Shown here: piece after piece, positions 52,211 to 63,761 of the stretch
Layout: each line of letters begins with the position of its first letter
Position numbering within the stretch: the stretch's first letter is position 1
NCBI RefSeq assembly: GCF_021442325.1
Contig: NZ_CP087879.1
Coordinates: forward strand, 2,852,001 to 2,916,000
Source of the DNA: Agromyces marinus
Lineage (GTDB): Bacteria > Actinomycetota > Actinomycetes > Actinomycetales > Microbacteriaceae
DNA length: 64,000 bases
Direction: 5' to 3'
The notes under the pieces: generated by a model
The model's database searches: none
The model's input: the letters and a program-made list of their open reading frames with translations, nothing else
Told to the model about the DNA's origin: nothing
Made by a program: the position numbers and the translations under genes

Positions 52211-53676
52211 ATCCGGCCACGGGGTACGCCGCCATCACCGCGGTCGCCCTCGTGTCGGTGCTGATCGGGATCTACGGGCTGCGCATCTCGCGCACCACGA
52301 GCGACTTCTACGTCGCGAGCCGCACGGTCAGGCCCTGGTGGAACGCCTCCGCGATCGGCGGCGAGTACCTCTCGGCGGCGTCCTTCCTCGGGATCGCCGG
52401 GCTCATCCTGCTCACGGGGTCGAATGCGCTCTGGTTCCCCATCGGGTACACGGCCGGGTACCTGATGCTGCTCCTGTTCGTGGCTGCGCCGCTGCGCCGC
52501 TCGGGTGCCTACACGATCCCCGACTTCACCGAGGCGCGACTCGAATCGCTCGCGGTGCGGCGGGTCACGAGCGTGCTCGTCGTCGTGATCGGCTGGCTGT
52601 ACATCGTGCCCCAGTTGCAGGGCGCGGCACTGACCGTCCGGATCACGACGGGGCTGCCGAGCTGGGTCGGGTCGGTCGCGGTCGCCGCGCTCGTCGCGGC
52701 GGTCGTCGCCGCGGGCGGCATGCGTTCGATCACGTTCGTGCAGGCGTTCCAGTTCTGGTTGAAGCTGGCCGCGATCGCGGTGCCCGTCGTCGCGCTGCTC
52801 ATCGTGACCGGGACGCTCGAGCCGGCGCTGCCGCCGGCGGGCGCGTTCCCCGCGACCGACGGACCCGGCGGACTCGACCTCTACCGCACGGTCTCGCTCA
52901 TGGTCGCGCTGCTGCTCGGCACGCTCGGGCTGCCGCACGTCCTCGTGCGCTTCTACACGAACCCCGACGGGAAGGCGGCCCGGCGCACGACCGTGATCGT
53001 GCTCGCCCTGCTCTCGGTCTTCTACGCGTTCCCGACGCTGTTCGGGTTCCTCGGGCGCGCGTTCGCTCCCGACCTCGCGACCACGGGCGAGGCCGACGCG
53101 CTCGTCCTCGTGCTGCCTGACCGCCTGGTTCCGGGCGTCTGGGGCGAACTGCTCACGGCGCTCGTGATCGGCGGGGCGTTCGCGGCGTTCCTGTCGACCT
53201 CGTCGGGGCTGGTCGTGTCGGTGGCGGGCGTGATCTCGCAGGACCTCCTCGGCGGAAGCGTGCGCGGCTTCCGCATCGCGGCGCTCGTCTCGACGGCCGT
53301 GCCGCTCGTGGTCGCCTTCGCGACCGAGTCCGCGGGGCTCGCCGGGAGCGTCGGACTCGTCTTCGCGTTCACCGCGGCGACGCTCTGCCCGGTGCTGCTG
53401 CTCGGCATCTGGTGGCGCGGCCTCACGGCGCGCGGCGCGGTCTCGGGGATGGCGACGGGCGCCGTGCTCTCCGCCGCGGCGATCCTCACGGGCGCGCTCG
53501 CTCCTGGCGCGCCGCCGGCCGTGCGGGTGGCCATCGAACAACCCGCCGCGTGGACGGTCCCGATGGCGGTGCTCGTCACGGTGCTCGTCTCGCGTGCCGA
53601 TCGACGACGGATGCCGCGGGGCGTCGACGCCTTCCTGACCCGGTTGCACGCGCCCGAGCCCGACCGCCGCCCGTGA
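52207..53676 (+). CDS. Sodium/solute symporter, second ActP-type permease
   Basis: The 489-residue protein shares the SSF pattern of the permease at 47694-49310: RTTSDFYVASRTVRPWWNASAIGGEYLSAASFLG (in segments), YTIPDFTEARLES, GLPHVLVRFYTNPDGKAARRT and LSTSSGLVVSVAGVISQDLL. It is shorter, lacking part of a loop and the C-terminal tail. GTG 52207 overlaps the preceding stop. Coupling to LytS/LytTR suggests substrate-induced expression, as for pyruvate or acetate uptake in other bacteria. Confidence 0.93.
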   Translation: MNPATGYAAITAVALVSVLIGIYGLRISRTTSDFYVASRTVRPWWNASAIGGEYLSAASFLGIAGLILLTGSNALWFPIGYTAGYLMLLLFVAAPLRRSGAYTIPDFTEARLESLAVRRVTSVLVVVIGWLYIVPQLQGAALTVRITTGLPSWVGSVAVAALVAAVVAAGGMRSITFVQAFQFWLKLAAIAVPVVALLIVTGTLEPALPPAGAFPATDGPGGLDLYRTVSLMVALLLGTLGLPHVLVRFYTNPDGKAARRTTVIVLALLSVFYAFPTLFGFLGRAFAPDLATTGEADALVLVLPDRLVPGVWGELLTALVIGGAFAAFLSTSSGLVVSVAGVISQDLLGGSVRGFRIAALVSTAVPLVVAFATESAGLAGSVGLVFAFTAATLCPVLLLGIWWRGLTARGAVSGMATGAVLSAAAILTGALAPGAPPAVRVAIEQPAAWTVPMAVLVTVLVSRADRRRMPRGVDAFLTRLHAPEPDRRP

Positions 53677-53692
53677 CGGCCGGCGGGGAGGA

Positions 53693-53986
53693 TCACCCGG
53701 TGGGATGCCGGCGCGAGCCGAGCACGACCGGGTGGTCGCCGAACGCGGCGACCCGCGCCTCGAGCCCGGCACGCACCGCAGGCCATTCGTCGGCGAGCAC
53801 CGAGAAGACGGCCGTGTCGCGCCACGACCCGTCCGGGCGGCGCTGGATGCGCCGGTTCACGCCCTCGAACACGGCCCCGAGCTTCGCGATCGCCGCGCGC
53901 AGCGCGGAGAGGTCGGACTCGACGAGCGGGGTCAGGGCGAGATGCCGCCCCACGATCGTGTGGACGAGCGGACGACGGGCTGGCAC
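53693..53986 (-). pseudogene. GNAT acetyltransferase gene with the central core deleted
   Basis: The 97-residue frame joins a RimJ/RimL-type N-terminus (VGRHLALTPLVESDLSALRA) directly to the usual C-terminus (KLGAVFEGVNRRIQRRPDGS, then WRDTAVFSVLADEWPAVRAGL). About 85-90 residues, with the acetyl-CoA loop, are missing at residue about 34. The frame is intact, so it may still be translated, but it cannot acetylate. GAGACT lies 6 nt before GTG 53986. Confidence 0.75.
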
Positions 53987-54073
53987 CGTCCCAGTCTCAC
54001 ACGGGCCTTCCGCGGGCGGCGCGCGCTTGCGTACGATGGGCGGATCGCCGTCCGAACCGGGGGAAGGACCGAC

Positions 54074-54295
54074 ATGGCATCGATGGATGACCTGGCCAAG
54101 AGCGCGCAAGAGTTCGTGGAGCAGAACAAGGACAAGATCGAGGAAGCCCTCAAGAGCGAGCAGGCCGAGGACGTCAGCGACAAGGTCTTCGACGCGATCG
54201 CCGACGCCGTCAAGAAGGTCGTGCCCGACGAGCACCACGGCGTCGTCGACGACGTCAAGGGCAACCTCGACAAGTCGGTCGGGACCGACCGCTAG
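54074..54295 (+). CDS. MT0933-like antitoxin family protein
   Basis: The 73-residue helical, acidic/lysine-rich protein (SMDDLAKSAQEFVEQNKDKI, VSDKVFDAIADAVKKVVP) matches the MT0933-like family, named from a proposed mycobacterial antitoxin. No toxin partner lies beside it; the flanks are a GNAT relic and purA. GGGGGAAGGA precedes ATG 54074, and TACGAT lies about 40 nt upstream. Confidence 0.82.
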   Translation: MASMDDLAKSAQEFVEQNKDKIEEALKSEQAEDVSDKVFDAIADAVKKVVPDEHHGVVDDVKGNLDKSVGTDR

Positions 54296-54314
54296 ACGGG
54301 TCGAGGCCCACCGG

Positions 54315-54348
54315 CGAGGGGCGGATGCCACGTGGCATCCGCCCCTCG
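54315..54348. terminator. Perfect 34-bp palindromic terminator
   Basis: Bases 54315-54331 are exactly complementary to 54332-54348 with no loop; the arms contain GGCGGATGCC. It lies between the convergent stops at 54295 and 54368 and can serve both strands. Confidence 0.88.
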
Positions 54349-54367
54349 TCGTGTTCGGGGAACGACC

Positions 54368-55654
54368 CTAGTCGAGCAGGTCGTGCACCTGCACGATCTC
54401 GTCGCGACCCGGGCCGACGCCGATCGCCGAGATGCGAGCGCCCGACATCGCCTCGAGCTCGCGCACGTAGCTCTGCGCGTTCGCCGGGAGATCCTCGAAC
54501 GAGCGCGCGCCCGAGATGTCCTCGGTCCAGCCGGGGAACTCCTCGTAGACGGGCTTGGCGTGGTGGAAGTCGGACTGCGAGACCGGCACCTCTTCCGTGA
54601 TCACGCCGTCGACGTCGTACGCGACCGCGACCGGGATGCGGTCGATGCCCGTGAGCACGTCGAGCTTGGTGAGCACGAAGTCGGTCACGCCGTTGATGCG
54701 GGCCGTGTAGCGGGCGATGGGCGCGTCGTACCATCCGGTGCGGCGACGGCGGCCCGTGGTCGTGCCGTACTCGTGTCCCGTCTCGGCGAGGAACTCGCCC
54801 CACTCGTCGAACAGCTCGGTCGGGAACGGGCCCGCGCCGACGCGGGTCGTGTAGGCCTTGACGACGCCGATGACCCGGTCGATGCGATTCGGGGCGATGC
54901 CCGAGCCGGTGACCGCGCCGCCGGAGGTCGCGTTCGACGAGGTCACGAACGGGTAGGTGCCGTGGTCGACGTCGAGCATGGTCGCCTGGCCGCCCTCGAA
55001 GAGCACGGTCTCGCCGGCCACGAGCGCACGGTGCAGCAGCAGCGACGTGTCGGTGACCATCGGGCGCAGGCGTTCGACGTACCCGAGGAGCTCCTCGACG
55101 ACCTCGTCGACGCCGATCGCGCGCCGGTTGTAGACCTTCAGCAGCAGGTGGTTCTTCTGGTCGAGCGCACCCTCGACCTTCTGCCGCAGGATGTTCTCGT
55201 CGAAGAGGTCCTGCATGCGGATGCCGACGCGGTTGATCTTGTCGGCGTAGGTCGGCCCGATGCCCCGACCCGTGGTGCCGATCTGGCGCTTCCCGAGGAA
55301 GCGCTCGGTGACCTTGTCGAGCGTGCGGTGGTACTGCGTGATCACGTGCGCGTTCGCCGAGATCCGGAGCTTCGACGTGTCGACGCCGCGCGACTCGAGG
55401 CCCTCGATCTCCTCGAACAGGACCTCGATGTCGACGACGACGCCGTTCGAGATGACCGGGGTGACCCCCGGCGTGAGGATGCCCGAGGGCAGCAGGTGCA
55501 GGGCGTACTTCTCGTCGCCGACGACGACCGTGTGGCCGGCGTTGTTGCCGCCGTTGAACTTGACCACGTAGTCGAGGCGCGAGGCGAGCAGGTCGGTCGC
55601 CTTGCCCTTGCCCTCGTCGCCCCACTGCGCCCCGATGAGTACGGCTGCGGGCAT
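54368..55654 (-). CDS. purA: Adenylosuccinate synthetase
   Basis: The 428-residue enzyme joins IMP and aspartate with GTP on the way to AMP. Seen: [17 protein letters not shown] (P-loop, residues about 7-23), [47 protein letters not shown] and [10 protein letters not shown]. The start is ATG 55654. DUF3151 ends 1 nt upstream on the same strand, so the two are cotranscribed. Confidence 0.98.
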   Translation of the reverse strand: MPAAVLIGAQWGDEGKGKATDLLASRLDYVVKFNGGNNAGHTVVVGDEKYALHLLPSGILTPGVTPVISNGVVVDIEVLFEEIEGLESRGVDTSKLRISANAHVITQYHRTLDKVTERFLGKRQIGTTGRGIGPTYADKINRVGIRMQDLFDENILRQKVEGALDQKNHLLLKVYNRRAIGVDEVVEELLGYVERLRPMVTDTSLLLHRALVAGETVLFEGGQATMLDVDHGTYPFVTSSNATSGGAVTGSGIAPNRIDRVIGVVKAYTTRVGAGPFPTELFDEWGEFLAETGHEYGTTTGRRRRTGWYDAPIARYTARINGVTDFVLTKLDVLTGIDRIPVAVAYDVDGVITEEVPVSQSDFHHAKPVYEEFPGWTEDISGARSFEDLPANAQSYVRELEAMSGARISAIGVGPGRDEIVQVHDLLD

Positions 55655-55655
55655 G

Positions 55656-56198
55656 TCAGTCCTCTCCTGCCGTGTCGACGGCGGTGGGTTCGGCGAGCGG
55701 CTCGCCGGTGTGTGCTTCGGCCTCGGTCAGGCTCGCCAGCAGGTCGGCCGTGACGACCGGCATGACCTGGGTCGGGGTGAACTCCGACGCGATGCGGGCG
55801 GGCGCGGTGGCGTCCGCGGCGGCGAGGTCTGCGGCAGCGCGGTCGGATCGCTCCGCGAGCCCGAGCCGGGCGGCGGCGCGACGCTCGGCGTCGAGCGCTC
55901 GCAGGTAGGCCCGATTGGGTTCCTCCGACCACCGCACGGCCGTCCCCGGCTCCCAGCCTGTGGCTTCGAGCTGCCCGCGCGCGAGGTCGACGGCGACGAC
56001 GGCGTACGCGAACGCGTCGAGGGCGCGGCCCTCGGAATCGGCGAGGTCGGCGAGCTCGGCCCAGGCGAGCGGCGAAGACGGATGCTCGGCCACGACCGCC
56101 GACACCGATGCACGGTCGGCTTCACTCAGTGCGAGGCGGACTTCGGGTTCGTCGGCGAGCACCGCCTCGGCCTCGGTGGGGGTCTGCTCCTCGGTCAC
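55656..56198 (-). CDS. DUF3151 family protein
   Basis: The 180-residue protein carries the actinobacterial DUF3151 core: [46 protein letters not shown] and [19 protein letters not shown], a TPR-like helical protein. About 45 extra C-terminal residues follow. GTG 56198 lies 5 nt after TACGGT (56209-56204). Role unknown; its coupling to purA is typical. Confidence 0.85.
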   Translation of the reverse strand: MTEEQTPTEAEAVLADEPEVRLALSEADRASVSAVVAEHPSSPLAWAELADLADSEGRALDAFAYAVVAVDLARGQLEATGWEPGTAVRWSEEPNRAYLRALDAERRAAARLGLAERSDRAAADLAAADATAPARIASEFTPTQVMPVVTADLLASLTEAEAHTGEPLAEPTAVDTAGED

Positions 56199-56257
56199 AC
56201 TCAACCGTAACCCATGGGGTTCGGGCGGCTCGGGAGCGCGACGGGAGCGATGGGCCG

Positions 56258-58602
<2,345 letters not shown>

Positions 58603-58633
58603 GGGGCCGCCCGCGAGGAGTGCGTCGCGGCGG

Positions 58634-59038
58634 TCAGTCCGAGGTCGCGACGTCTGCCGCAACCTCGACCCACTGCACGAGCTGGATGACGATCCCGTTG
58701 GGGTCGAGCACCTGGAAGTACCGCTCGCCCCACGGCTCGGTCTCGATCGACGTCGCGATCGGGACGAGATCGCGCAGGCGCTCCCATTCGGCGTCGATGT
58801 CGTCGACGACGAAGACGAGCAGCAGCCCGGGCCCGGCTGCATCGCGATGGGTGTCCGGCTTGAAGGTCGAGAGCCCCGCGCGGAGGAAGATGACGTTCAC
58901 ACCGGCGTCGGGCCTGGTCAGCGAGGCGAAGCCGTCGGCGGACATGGCGACCTCGAATCCGAAGTGCGCTCGGAGGAAGTCGCGCGAGGCGTCGACGTCG
59001 GGGACGTTCAGCGAGACTGCGGTGGCGGTGATGTGCAT
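58634..59038 (-). CDS. VOC family (glyoxalase-like) protein
   Basis: The 134-residue single-module VOC protein has TAVSLNVPDVDASRDFLRAHFGF, LLLVFVVDDIDAEWERLRD and YFQVLDPNGIVIQLVQW with the Glu/Gln metal-side position. Such proteins degrade or bind small toxic compounds. It is divergent from a tetR gene with a 47-bp gap, suggesting TetR control. Confidence 0.88.
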   Translation of the reverse strand: MHITATAVSLNVPDVDASRDFLRAHFGFEVAMSADGFASLTRPDAGVNVIFLRAGLSTFKPDTHRDAAGPGLLLVFVVDDIDAEWERLRDLVPIATSIETEPWGERYFQVLDPNGIVIQLVQWVEVAADVATSD

Positions 59039-59054
59039 GCGTGCTCCTTTCGCG

Positions 59055-59088
59055 TACAACGTACGTTAATTCATACAATGCACGTATG
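59055..59088. promoter_or_regulatory. TetR operator region with AACGTACGTT palindrome
   Basis: A perfect 10-bp palindrome AACGTACGTT (59058-59067) and a weaker CATAC-N7-GTATG dyad (59072-59088) fill the gap between the divergent VOC and tetR genes. The patch is AT-rich against the surroundings. Autoregulation with control of the VOC gene is likely. Confidence 0.7.
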
Positions 59089-59844
59089 AGCCGCGATATT
59101 CCCGCGCTGGTCCGACTCCTGTGGCGTCACGAGATCCCGGTCGGGCGAGCACGAGGGCGCCCTGCACGGATCACCGTCGACGACCTCGTCGCGTCGGGCA
59201 TCGCGATCGCCGACGCCGACGGCATCGCCGCCCTCACGATGCGCGCCGTCGCCTCGAGGCTCGGAACCGGCCCCATGTCGCTGTACGCGCACGTTCCCGA
59301 CAAGACGACGCTCCTCGCCCTCATGGCCGACCAGGTGCTGTCGGACATGACGCACGCCGTCGACGACGGGGCGGCGGGGTGGCGTGCACGGCTCGAGCGC
59401 CTGGCCGCGGAGAACCGCGCCCTCCACCTCGAGCATCCGTGGCTCTCGTCCTCCGGCGCCGACGCCATGCCGATCGGCCCGGGGGCGATCGCGAAGTACG
59501 AGCGCGAGCTGCGAGCGCTCGAGCCGCTCGGCCTCCCCCCGCTCGACACCGACGCCTGCCTGACCCTGCTCGTCGAGTTCGCGCGGGCCTCCGCGGCGGC
59601 AGAGCTCGCGGCGACGGACGCCGACGCCGACTGGTGGGCGGATGCCGCGCCCGTGCTCGCCGGACTCGCCGGCCCCGAACGCTTCCCCCTCGCCACGCGG
59701 ATCGGCGCCATCGCCGGCGAGCAGCACGGCGCGCCGCGCGACGCGGCGCACGCCTGGCGATTCGGCCTCGATCGCATCCTCGACGGCATCGCGTCGCTCG
59801 CCGGCGACGCGCACGGCGCGAGGGCCGAACGGCGCACCGACTGA
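59086..59844 (+). CDS. TetR family regulator (TetR-C type)
   Basis: The 252-residue protein has about 20 residues before the HTH, which then reads RITVDDLVASGIAIADADG and LTMRAVASRLGTGPMSLYAHVPDKTTLLALM (in segments), as in TetR proteins with a tetracyclin-repressor-type C domain. The rest is helical. It is divergent from the VOC gene. Ligand unknown. Confidence 0.93.
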   Translation: MSRDIPALVRLLWRHEIPVGRARGRPARITVDDLVASGIAIADADGIAALTMRAVASRLGTGPMSLYAHVPDKTTLLALMADQVLSDMTHAVDDGAAGWRARLERLAAENRALHLEHPWLSSSGADAMPIGPGAIAKYERELRALEPLGLPPLDTDACLTLLVEFARASAAAELAATDADADWWADAAPVLAGLAGPERFPLATRIGAIAGEQHGAPRDAAHAWRFGLDRILDGIASLAGDAHGARAERRTD

Positions 59845-59957
59845 GTCGGTGGTGCTGACAGACGCGTCAGCGCGATGCCATACTCGGGCATCGACCGCAC
59901 GCGTCGATTCCGAGCCGCGAGCGACGCTCAGGCGAGCGACCGAACGGGGAGGGTGCC

Positions 59958-60002
59958 ATGACGGACGACGCGTCGGCGACGCGAACGGGCGTTCGCGCGT
60001 GA
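59958..60002 (+). CDS. 14-residue mini-ORF coupled to the cardiolipin synthase gene
   Basis: ATG 59958, with GGGGAGGG upstream, encodes MTDDASATRTGVRA; its TGA (60000-60002) overlaps the cls GTG (59999-60001). cls has no ribosome-binding site of its own that I can see, so it probably relies on re-initiation. The layout repeats that at 39821-39856. Confidence 0.5.
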   Translation: MTDDASATRTGVRA

Positions 60003-61474
60003 GCGGCGGGGAGCTGGCCGGCCTGATCGGCCTGATCGTGGTGCTCGCCGACTGGACCGTGCGGATCATCGCGCTGATCGTCATCCCCCGCGATCGGAAG
60101 CCGACCGCGGCGATGGCGTGGCTGCTGGCGGTGTTCCTCATCCCGTTCGTCGGGATCGTGCTGTACCTCCTGATCGGCAACTGGAAGCTCTCCAAGCGCC
60201 GTCGGGCTCGTCAGCAGGAGATCGACCGCGAGATCGCGGCGCGCGCGGCGAGCCTGCCGCCGGCGGCGGACCGTGCGCAGTGGCCGACGTGGTTCGCGAA
60301 CGCCGTCGAGCAGAACCGGCACCTGGGCGCGCTGCCCGCGGTGGGCGGAAACCGTCTCGAGCTCATCGACGACTACCAGGGCTCGATCGACCGCATGGCG
60401 GCCGACATCGAGACGGCCGAACGGTTCGCGCACGTCGAGTTCTACATCGCCGCGTTCGACGACACGACGCGGGGCTTCTTCGCGGCGATGGAGCGCGCGG
60501 TGCAGCGCGGCGTGAGCGTTCGCCTGCTCATGGACCACGTGGCATCCCGGCGGGTGAGCGTGCATGCCGCGACGATCGCCGAACTCGACCGGATCGGGGT
60601 CGAGTGGCGCTACCTGGTGCCGGTACGCCTGTCGCCCGGGGCGTACGAGCGCCCCGACCTGCGCAACCACCGCAAGCTCGTCGTGGTCGACGGCCGGGTC
60701 GCGTACACGGGGTCGCAGAACCTGATCTCGCGCGACTACGACTCGGAGAAGAACCGCAAGCGCGGGCTCATGTGGCAGGAACTGGTGGTCCGCGCGACGG
60801 GGCCGACGGTCGCGGCAATCCACACGGTGTTCCTGTCGGACTGGTTCGCCGAGACGGGCGAGGACCTCTCCGCCACCGAGAACGTTCCGGCGGCGCAGGT
60901 CGAGGCGGATGCCTCGCCCGCGGCGGTGACCTGCCAGGTGGTGCCGAGCGGGCCGTCGTACGAGCTCGAGAACAACCTGCGGCTGTTCCTCGCACTCGTC
61001 CACGCGGCGCAGGATCGGGTCATCATCACGAGCCCCTACTTCGTGCCCGACGAGGCGATGATGTACGCGATCACCTCGGCTCGCCTGCGCGGGCTCGAGG
61101 TACAGCTGTTCGTGTCCGAGATCGGCGACCAGGGCTCGGTCTGGCATGCGCAGCGCTCGTACTACGGCGCGCTGCTGCGCGCGGGCGTGCGGATCTTCCT
61201 CTACCCGGGACCGTACATCCTGCACGCCAAGCACCTGTCGATCGACGACGACGTCGCGGTGATCGGGTCGAGCAACATGGACATCCGTTCGTTCGCGCTC
61301 AACTTCGAGATCAGCCTGCTCGTGCGCGGCGAGTCGTTCGTGTCGGACATGCGAGCGGTCGAGGCCCGCTACCGCGAGCTGGGGCGCGAGCTCACGCTCG
61401 AGGAATGGGAGCGGGAGCCCCGTTCGGCGACGTTCCTCGACGGCATCGCGCGCCTGACCTCGGCGCTGCAGTAG
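59999..61474 (+). CDS. cls: Cardiolipin synthase (phospholipase D type)
   Basis: The 491-residue membrane enzyme has two N-terminal transmembrane helices (residues about 8-28 and 38-58) and two PLD motifs: HRKLVVVDGRVAYTGSQN (about 223-240) and HAKHLSIDDDVAVIGSSNMD (about 410-429), each HxK-x4-D. It joins two phosphatidylglycerols to cardiolipin. GTG 59999 is the only start close to the first helix. The 3' end overlaps the convergent P-type ATPase gene by 83 bp. Confidence 0.94.
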   Translation: MSGGELAGLIGLIVVLADWTVRIIALIVIPRDRKPTAAMAWLLAVFLIPFVGIVLYLLIGNWKLSKRRRARQQEIDREIAARAASLPPAADRAQWPTWFANAVEQNRHLGALPAVGGNRLELIDDYQGSIDRMAADIETAERFAHVEFYIAAFDDTTRGFFAAMERAVQRGVSVRLLMDHVASRRVSVHAATIAELDRIGVEWRYLVPVRLSPGAYERPDLRNHRKLVVVDGRVAYTGSQNLISRDYDSEKNRKRGLMWQELVVRATGPTVAAIHTVFLSDWFAETGEDLSATENVPAAQVEADASPAAVTCQVVPSGPSYELENNLRLFLALVHAAQDRVIITSPYFVPDEAMMYAITSARLRGLEVQLFVSEIGDQGSVWHAQRSYYGALLRAGVRIFLYPGPYILHAKHLSIDDDVAVIGSSNMDIRSFALNFEISLLVRGESFVSDMRAVEARYRELGRELTLEEWEREPRSATFLDGIARLTSALQ

Positions 61475-63395
61475 CGCGGACACGGGGGTCGCGGGCGGCG
61501 CGGACGCCGTTGAGGATCACGATGACCTCGGCGATCTCGTGGACGAGGACCACGCCGGCGAGCCCGAGCAGCCCGAACAGGGCCAGCGGGAAGAGCACGA
61601 CGATGATCGCGAGCGAGAGCACGATGTTGCCGGTCATGATCCGTCGGCCGCGGCGGGCGTGCGCGAGCGCCTGCGGAATCAGTCGGAGATCGGTGCCCGT
61701 GAACGCGACGTCGGCGGACTCGACCGCCGCCGCGGATCCGTTCGCGCCCATCGCGATGCCCGCGTCGGCGGCGGCGAGAGCCGGCGCGTCGTTGATCCCG
61801 TCGCCGATCATCGCCGTCGGCCCGGTGGCTGACAGCTCCTCGATCGCGGCCGCCTTGTCCTGCGGACGCAACTCGGCGCGAACGTCGCCGATGCCGACTC
61901 GGGCGCCGAGGGCTCGCGCGGTGCGGGTGTTGTCGCCGGTCAGCATGACCATGTCGATCCCCGCCGCGTGGAGCTGCCGGATCGCGTCGACGGCTTCCGG
62001 CTGAAGCTCGTCGCGAATGCCGATCACGCCGACCGCGGTGCCGTCGACCTCGACGACCACGACCGTCATGCCCTCGGCTTCCATCCCGTGCGCGCGTTCG
62101 GACAGGGAGCCCGGGTTCAGCCATCGGGTGCTCCCGACCCGCACGGCGGCGCCGTCGACCGTGCCGCCCAGGCCGTGGCCGGCATCCTCGGTGACCTCCG
62201 TCGCGGTCGGGTGGTCGGGTGCGGCGGCCAGGATCGCGGATGCGAGAGGGTGGGTGCTCCCGGCCTCGAGCGACGCGGCTGTCCGGAGGACCAGGTCGCG
62301 GTCGATCCCTGCGGTTCCGACGTCGACGACGTCGGGCCGGTTGCGGGTCAGCGTGCCGGTCTTGTCGAACGCGACCGTGCGGATCGAGCCGAGCCGCTCG
62401 AATGCCGCACCCGACTTGATGACGACGCCGAAGCGGGTGGCCGCGCCGATCGCCGAGATCACGGTGACGGGCACCGCGATCGCCAGGGCGCACGGTGACG
62501 CCGCGACCAGCACGACGAGGGCGCGTTCGGTCCACAGGCCCGGGTCGCCGACCAGGAACCCGAAGCCGACGATCAGCGTCGCCGCGATCAGGACCATCGG
62601 GACCAGCGGCCGGGCGATGCGGTCGGCCAGCCGGGCCCGGTCGCCCTGCTTCGCCTGGGCCTGCTCGACGAGACGGACGATGGTCGTCAGCGAGTTGTCC
62701 CGGCCGTCCGCGGTCGCCTCGATCCGGATCGACCCGGCCCCGTTGATCGAACCGGCCGGAACCGGGTCGCCGGGGGCGACCTCCACCGGAATCGACTCGC
62801 CCGTGACCGCGGAGGTGTCGATGCTGCTGCGGCCGGCCACCACGACCCCGTCGGTGGCGACGCGCTCACCCGCACGGACGACGAGGATGTCGAGTTCGCG
62901 GATCTGCGCAGCCGGGATCATGACCTCGCCGGAGCGTCGCGAGACCCGCGCCGTCTCGGGGATCAGCGAGAGCAGCGCACGCAGTCCGTGCCGCGCCCGA
63001 TCCAACGCGCGATCCTCGAGCGCCTCGGCGATCGAGAAGAGGAACGCCAGCGCGGCGGCTTCGCCGACGTGCCCCAGGAGCACCGCACCGACGGCGGCGA
63101 TCGTCATCAGGAGCCCGACGCCGAGCCCGCCCCGCATCAGGCGCCGAACCGCGCCGGGCACGAACGTCGCCGCACCCGCGAGCAGGCTGCCCGCGTGCGC
63201 GACCGTCGCCGGCCACCCGGCGCCCGCCCATTCGAGGCCGAACCCGAGTGCCAGCAGGACGCCCGAGACCATCGGGAGCAGCAGCGCACGATCCCGCCAC
63301 CACGGAACCATCTCGCGCGTCGGTTCGTCGGACGACATCGGTCGCGTGCCGGGGCCGTGCGGCGCCTCGTCGGGGCCGCAGCACTCCCGGCTCAC
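61392..63395 (-). CDS. P1B-type heavy-metal ATPase (CmtA/CtpD-like)
   Basis: The 667-residue ATPase lacks an N-terminal HMA domain but starts with a Cys pair (SRECCGPDE). It has TGESIPVEV, the intramembrane SPC (AASPCALAIAVP) instead of CPC, DKTGTLTRNRP, STHPLAS, GDGINDAPAL, and a last helix with HEIAEVIVILNG. SPC is typical of P1B-4 pumps (Co, Fe, sometimes Zn or Cd). GTG 63395 overlaps the stop of the ArsR gene. A 30-residue basic tail extends over the cls 3' end. Confidence 0.92.
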   Translation of the reverse strand: MSRECCGPDEAPHGPGTRPMSSDEPTREMVPWWRDRALLLPMVSGVLLALGFGLEWAGAGWPATVAHAGSLLAGAATFVPGAVRRLMRGGLGVGLLMTIAAVGAVLLGHVGEAAALAFLFSIAEALEDRALDRARHGLRALLSLIPETARVSRRSGEVMIPAAQIRELDILVVRAGERVATDGVVVAGRSSIDTSAVTGESIPVEVAPGDPVPAGSINGAGSIRIEATADGRDNSLTTIVRLVEQAQAKQGDRARLADRIARPLVPMVLIAATLIVGFGFLVGDPGLWTERALVVLVAASPCALAIAVPVTVISAIGAATRFGVVIKSGAAFERLGSIRTVAFDKTGTLTRNRPDVVDVGTAGIDRDLVLRTAASLEAGSTHPLASAILAAAPDHPTATEVTEDAGHGLGGTVDGAAVRVGSTRWLNPGSLSERAHGMEAEGMTVVVVEVDGTAVGVIGIRDELQPEAVDAIRQLHAAGIDMVMLTGDNTRTARALGARVGIGDVRAELRPQDKAAAIEELSATGPTAMIGDGINDAPALAAADAGIAMGANGSAAAVESADVAFTGTDLRLIPQALAHARRGRRIMTGNIVLSLAIIVVLFPLALFGLLGLAGVVLVHEIAEVIVILNGVRAARDPRVRATAAPRSGARCRRGTSPNGAPAPIPRA

Positions 63396-63751
63396 GCAGT
63401 GCCACCGATTCCGCAGCAGAGCGGAACGTCGCAGCCCTCGTCGCCACAGGGCGCGCCCTCATCGACCGCGAGCACGACGTCGAGCAGCGACGTCAACGCA
63501 CGCGTCAGGTGCGGATCGGAGATCTCGTACCGGGTGGCCCGCCCCTCGGGGATCGCGACCACGATCCCGCATCCGCGCAGGCAGCTCAGGTGATTCGACA
63601 CGTTGCTCCGCGAGAGTCCGAGGTCACGCGCCAGCCGGGCCGGATACCCCGGCTCCGCCAACAGGCTCAGCAGGATCCTCGAGCGCGTCGGATCGGCCAT
63701 CGCCCGGCCCAGCCGGTTCATCACGTCGACGCGCGGGGCAATAGTCAGCAT
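63392..63751 (-). CDS. ArsR/SmtB family metal sensor, CmtR-like
   Basis: The 119-residue repressor has the winged helix RLGRAMADPTRSRILLSLLA, YPARLARDLGLSRSNVSNHL and SCLRGCGIVVAIPEGRATRY. The Cys pair in SCLRGC and a third in DEGAPC are the three ligands of the Cd/Pb sensor CmtR; further Cys follow (CDVPLCC). ATG 63751 lies just downstream of a TACAGC dyad. It is the first gene of the operon with the ATPase. Confidence 0.94.
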   Translation of the reverse strand: MLTIAPRVDVMNRLGRAMADPTRSRILLSLLAEPGYPARLARDLGLSRSNVSNHLSCLRGCGIVVAIPEGRATRYEISDPHLTRALTSLLDVVLAVDEGAPCGDEGCDVPLCCGIGGTA

Positions 63752-63761
63752 CCGATGACTA

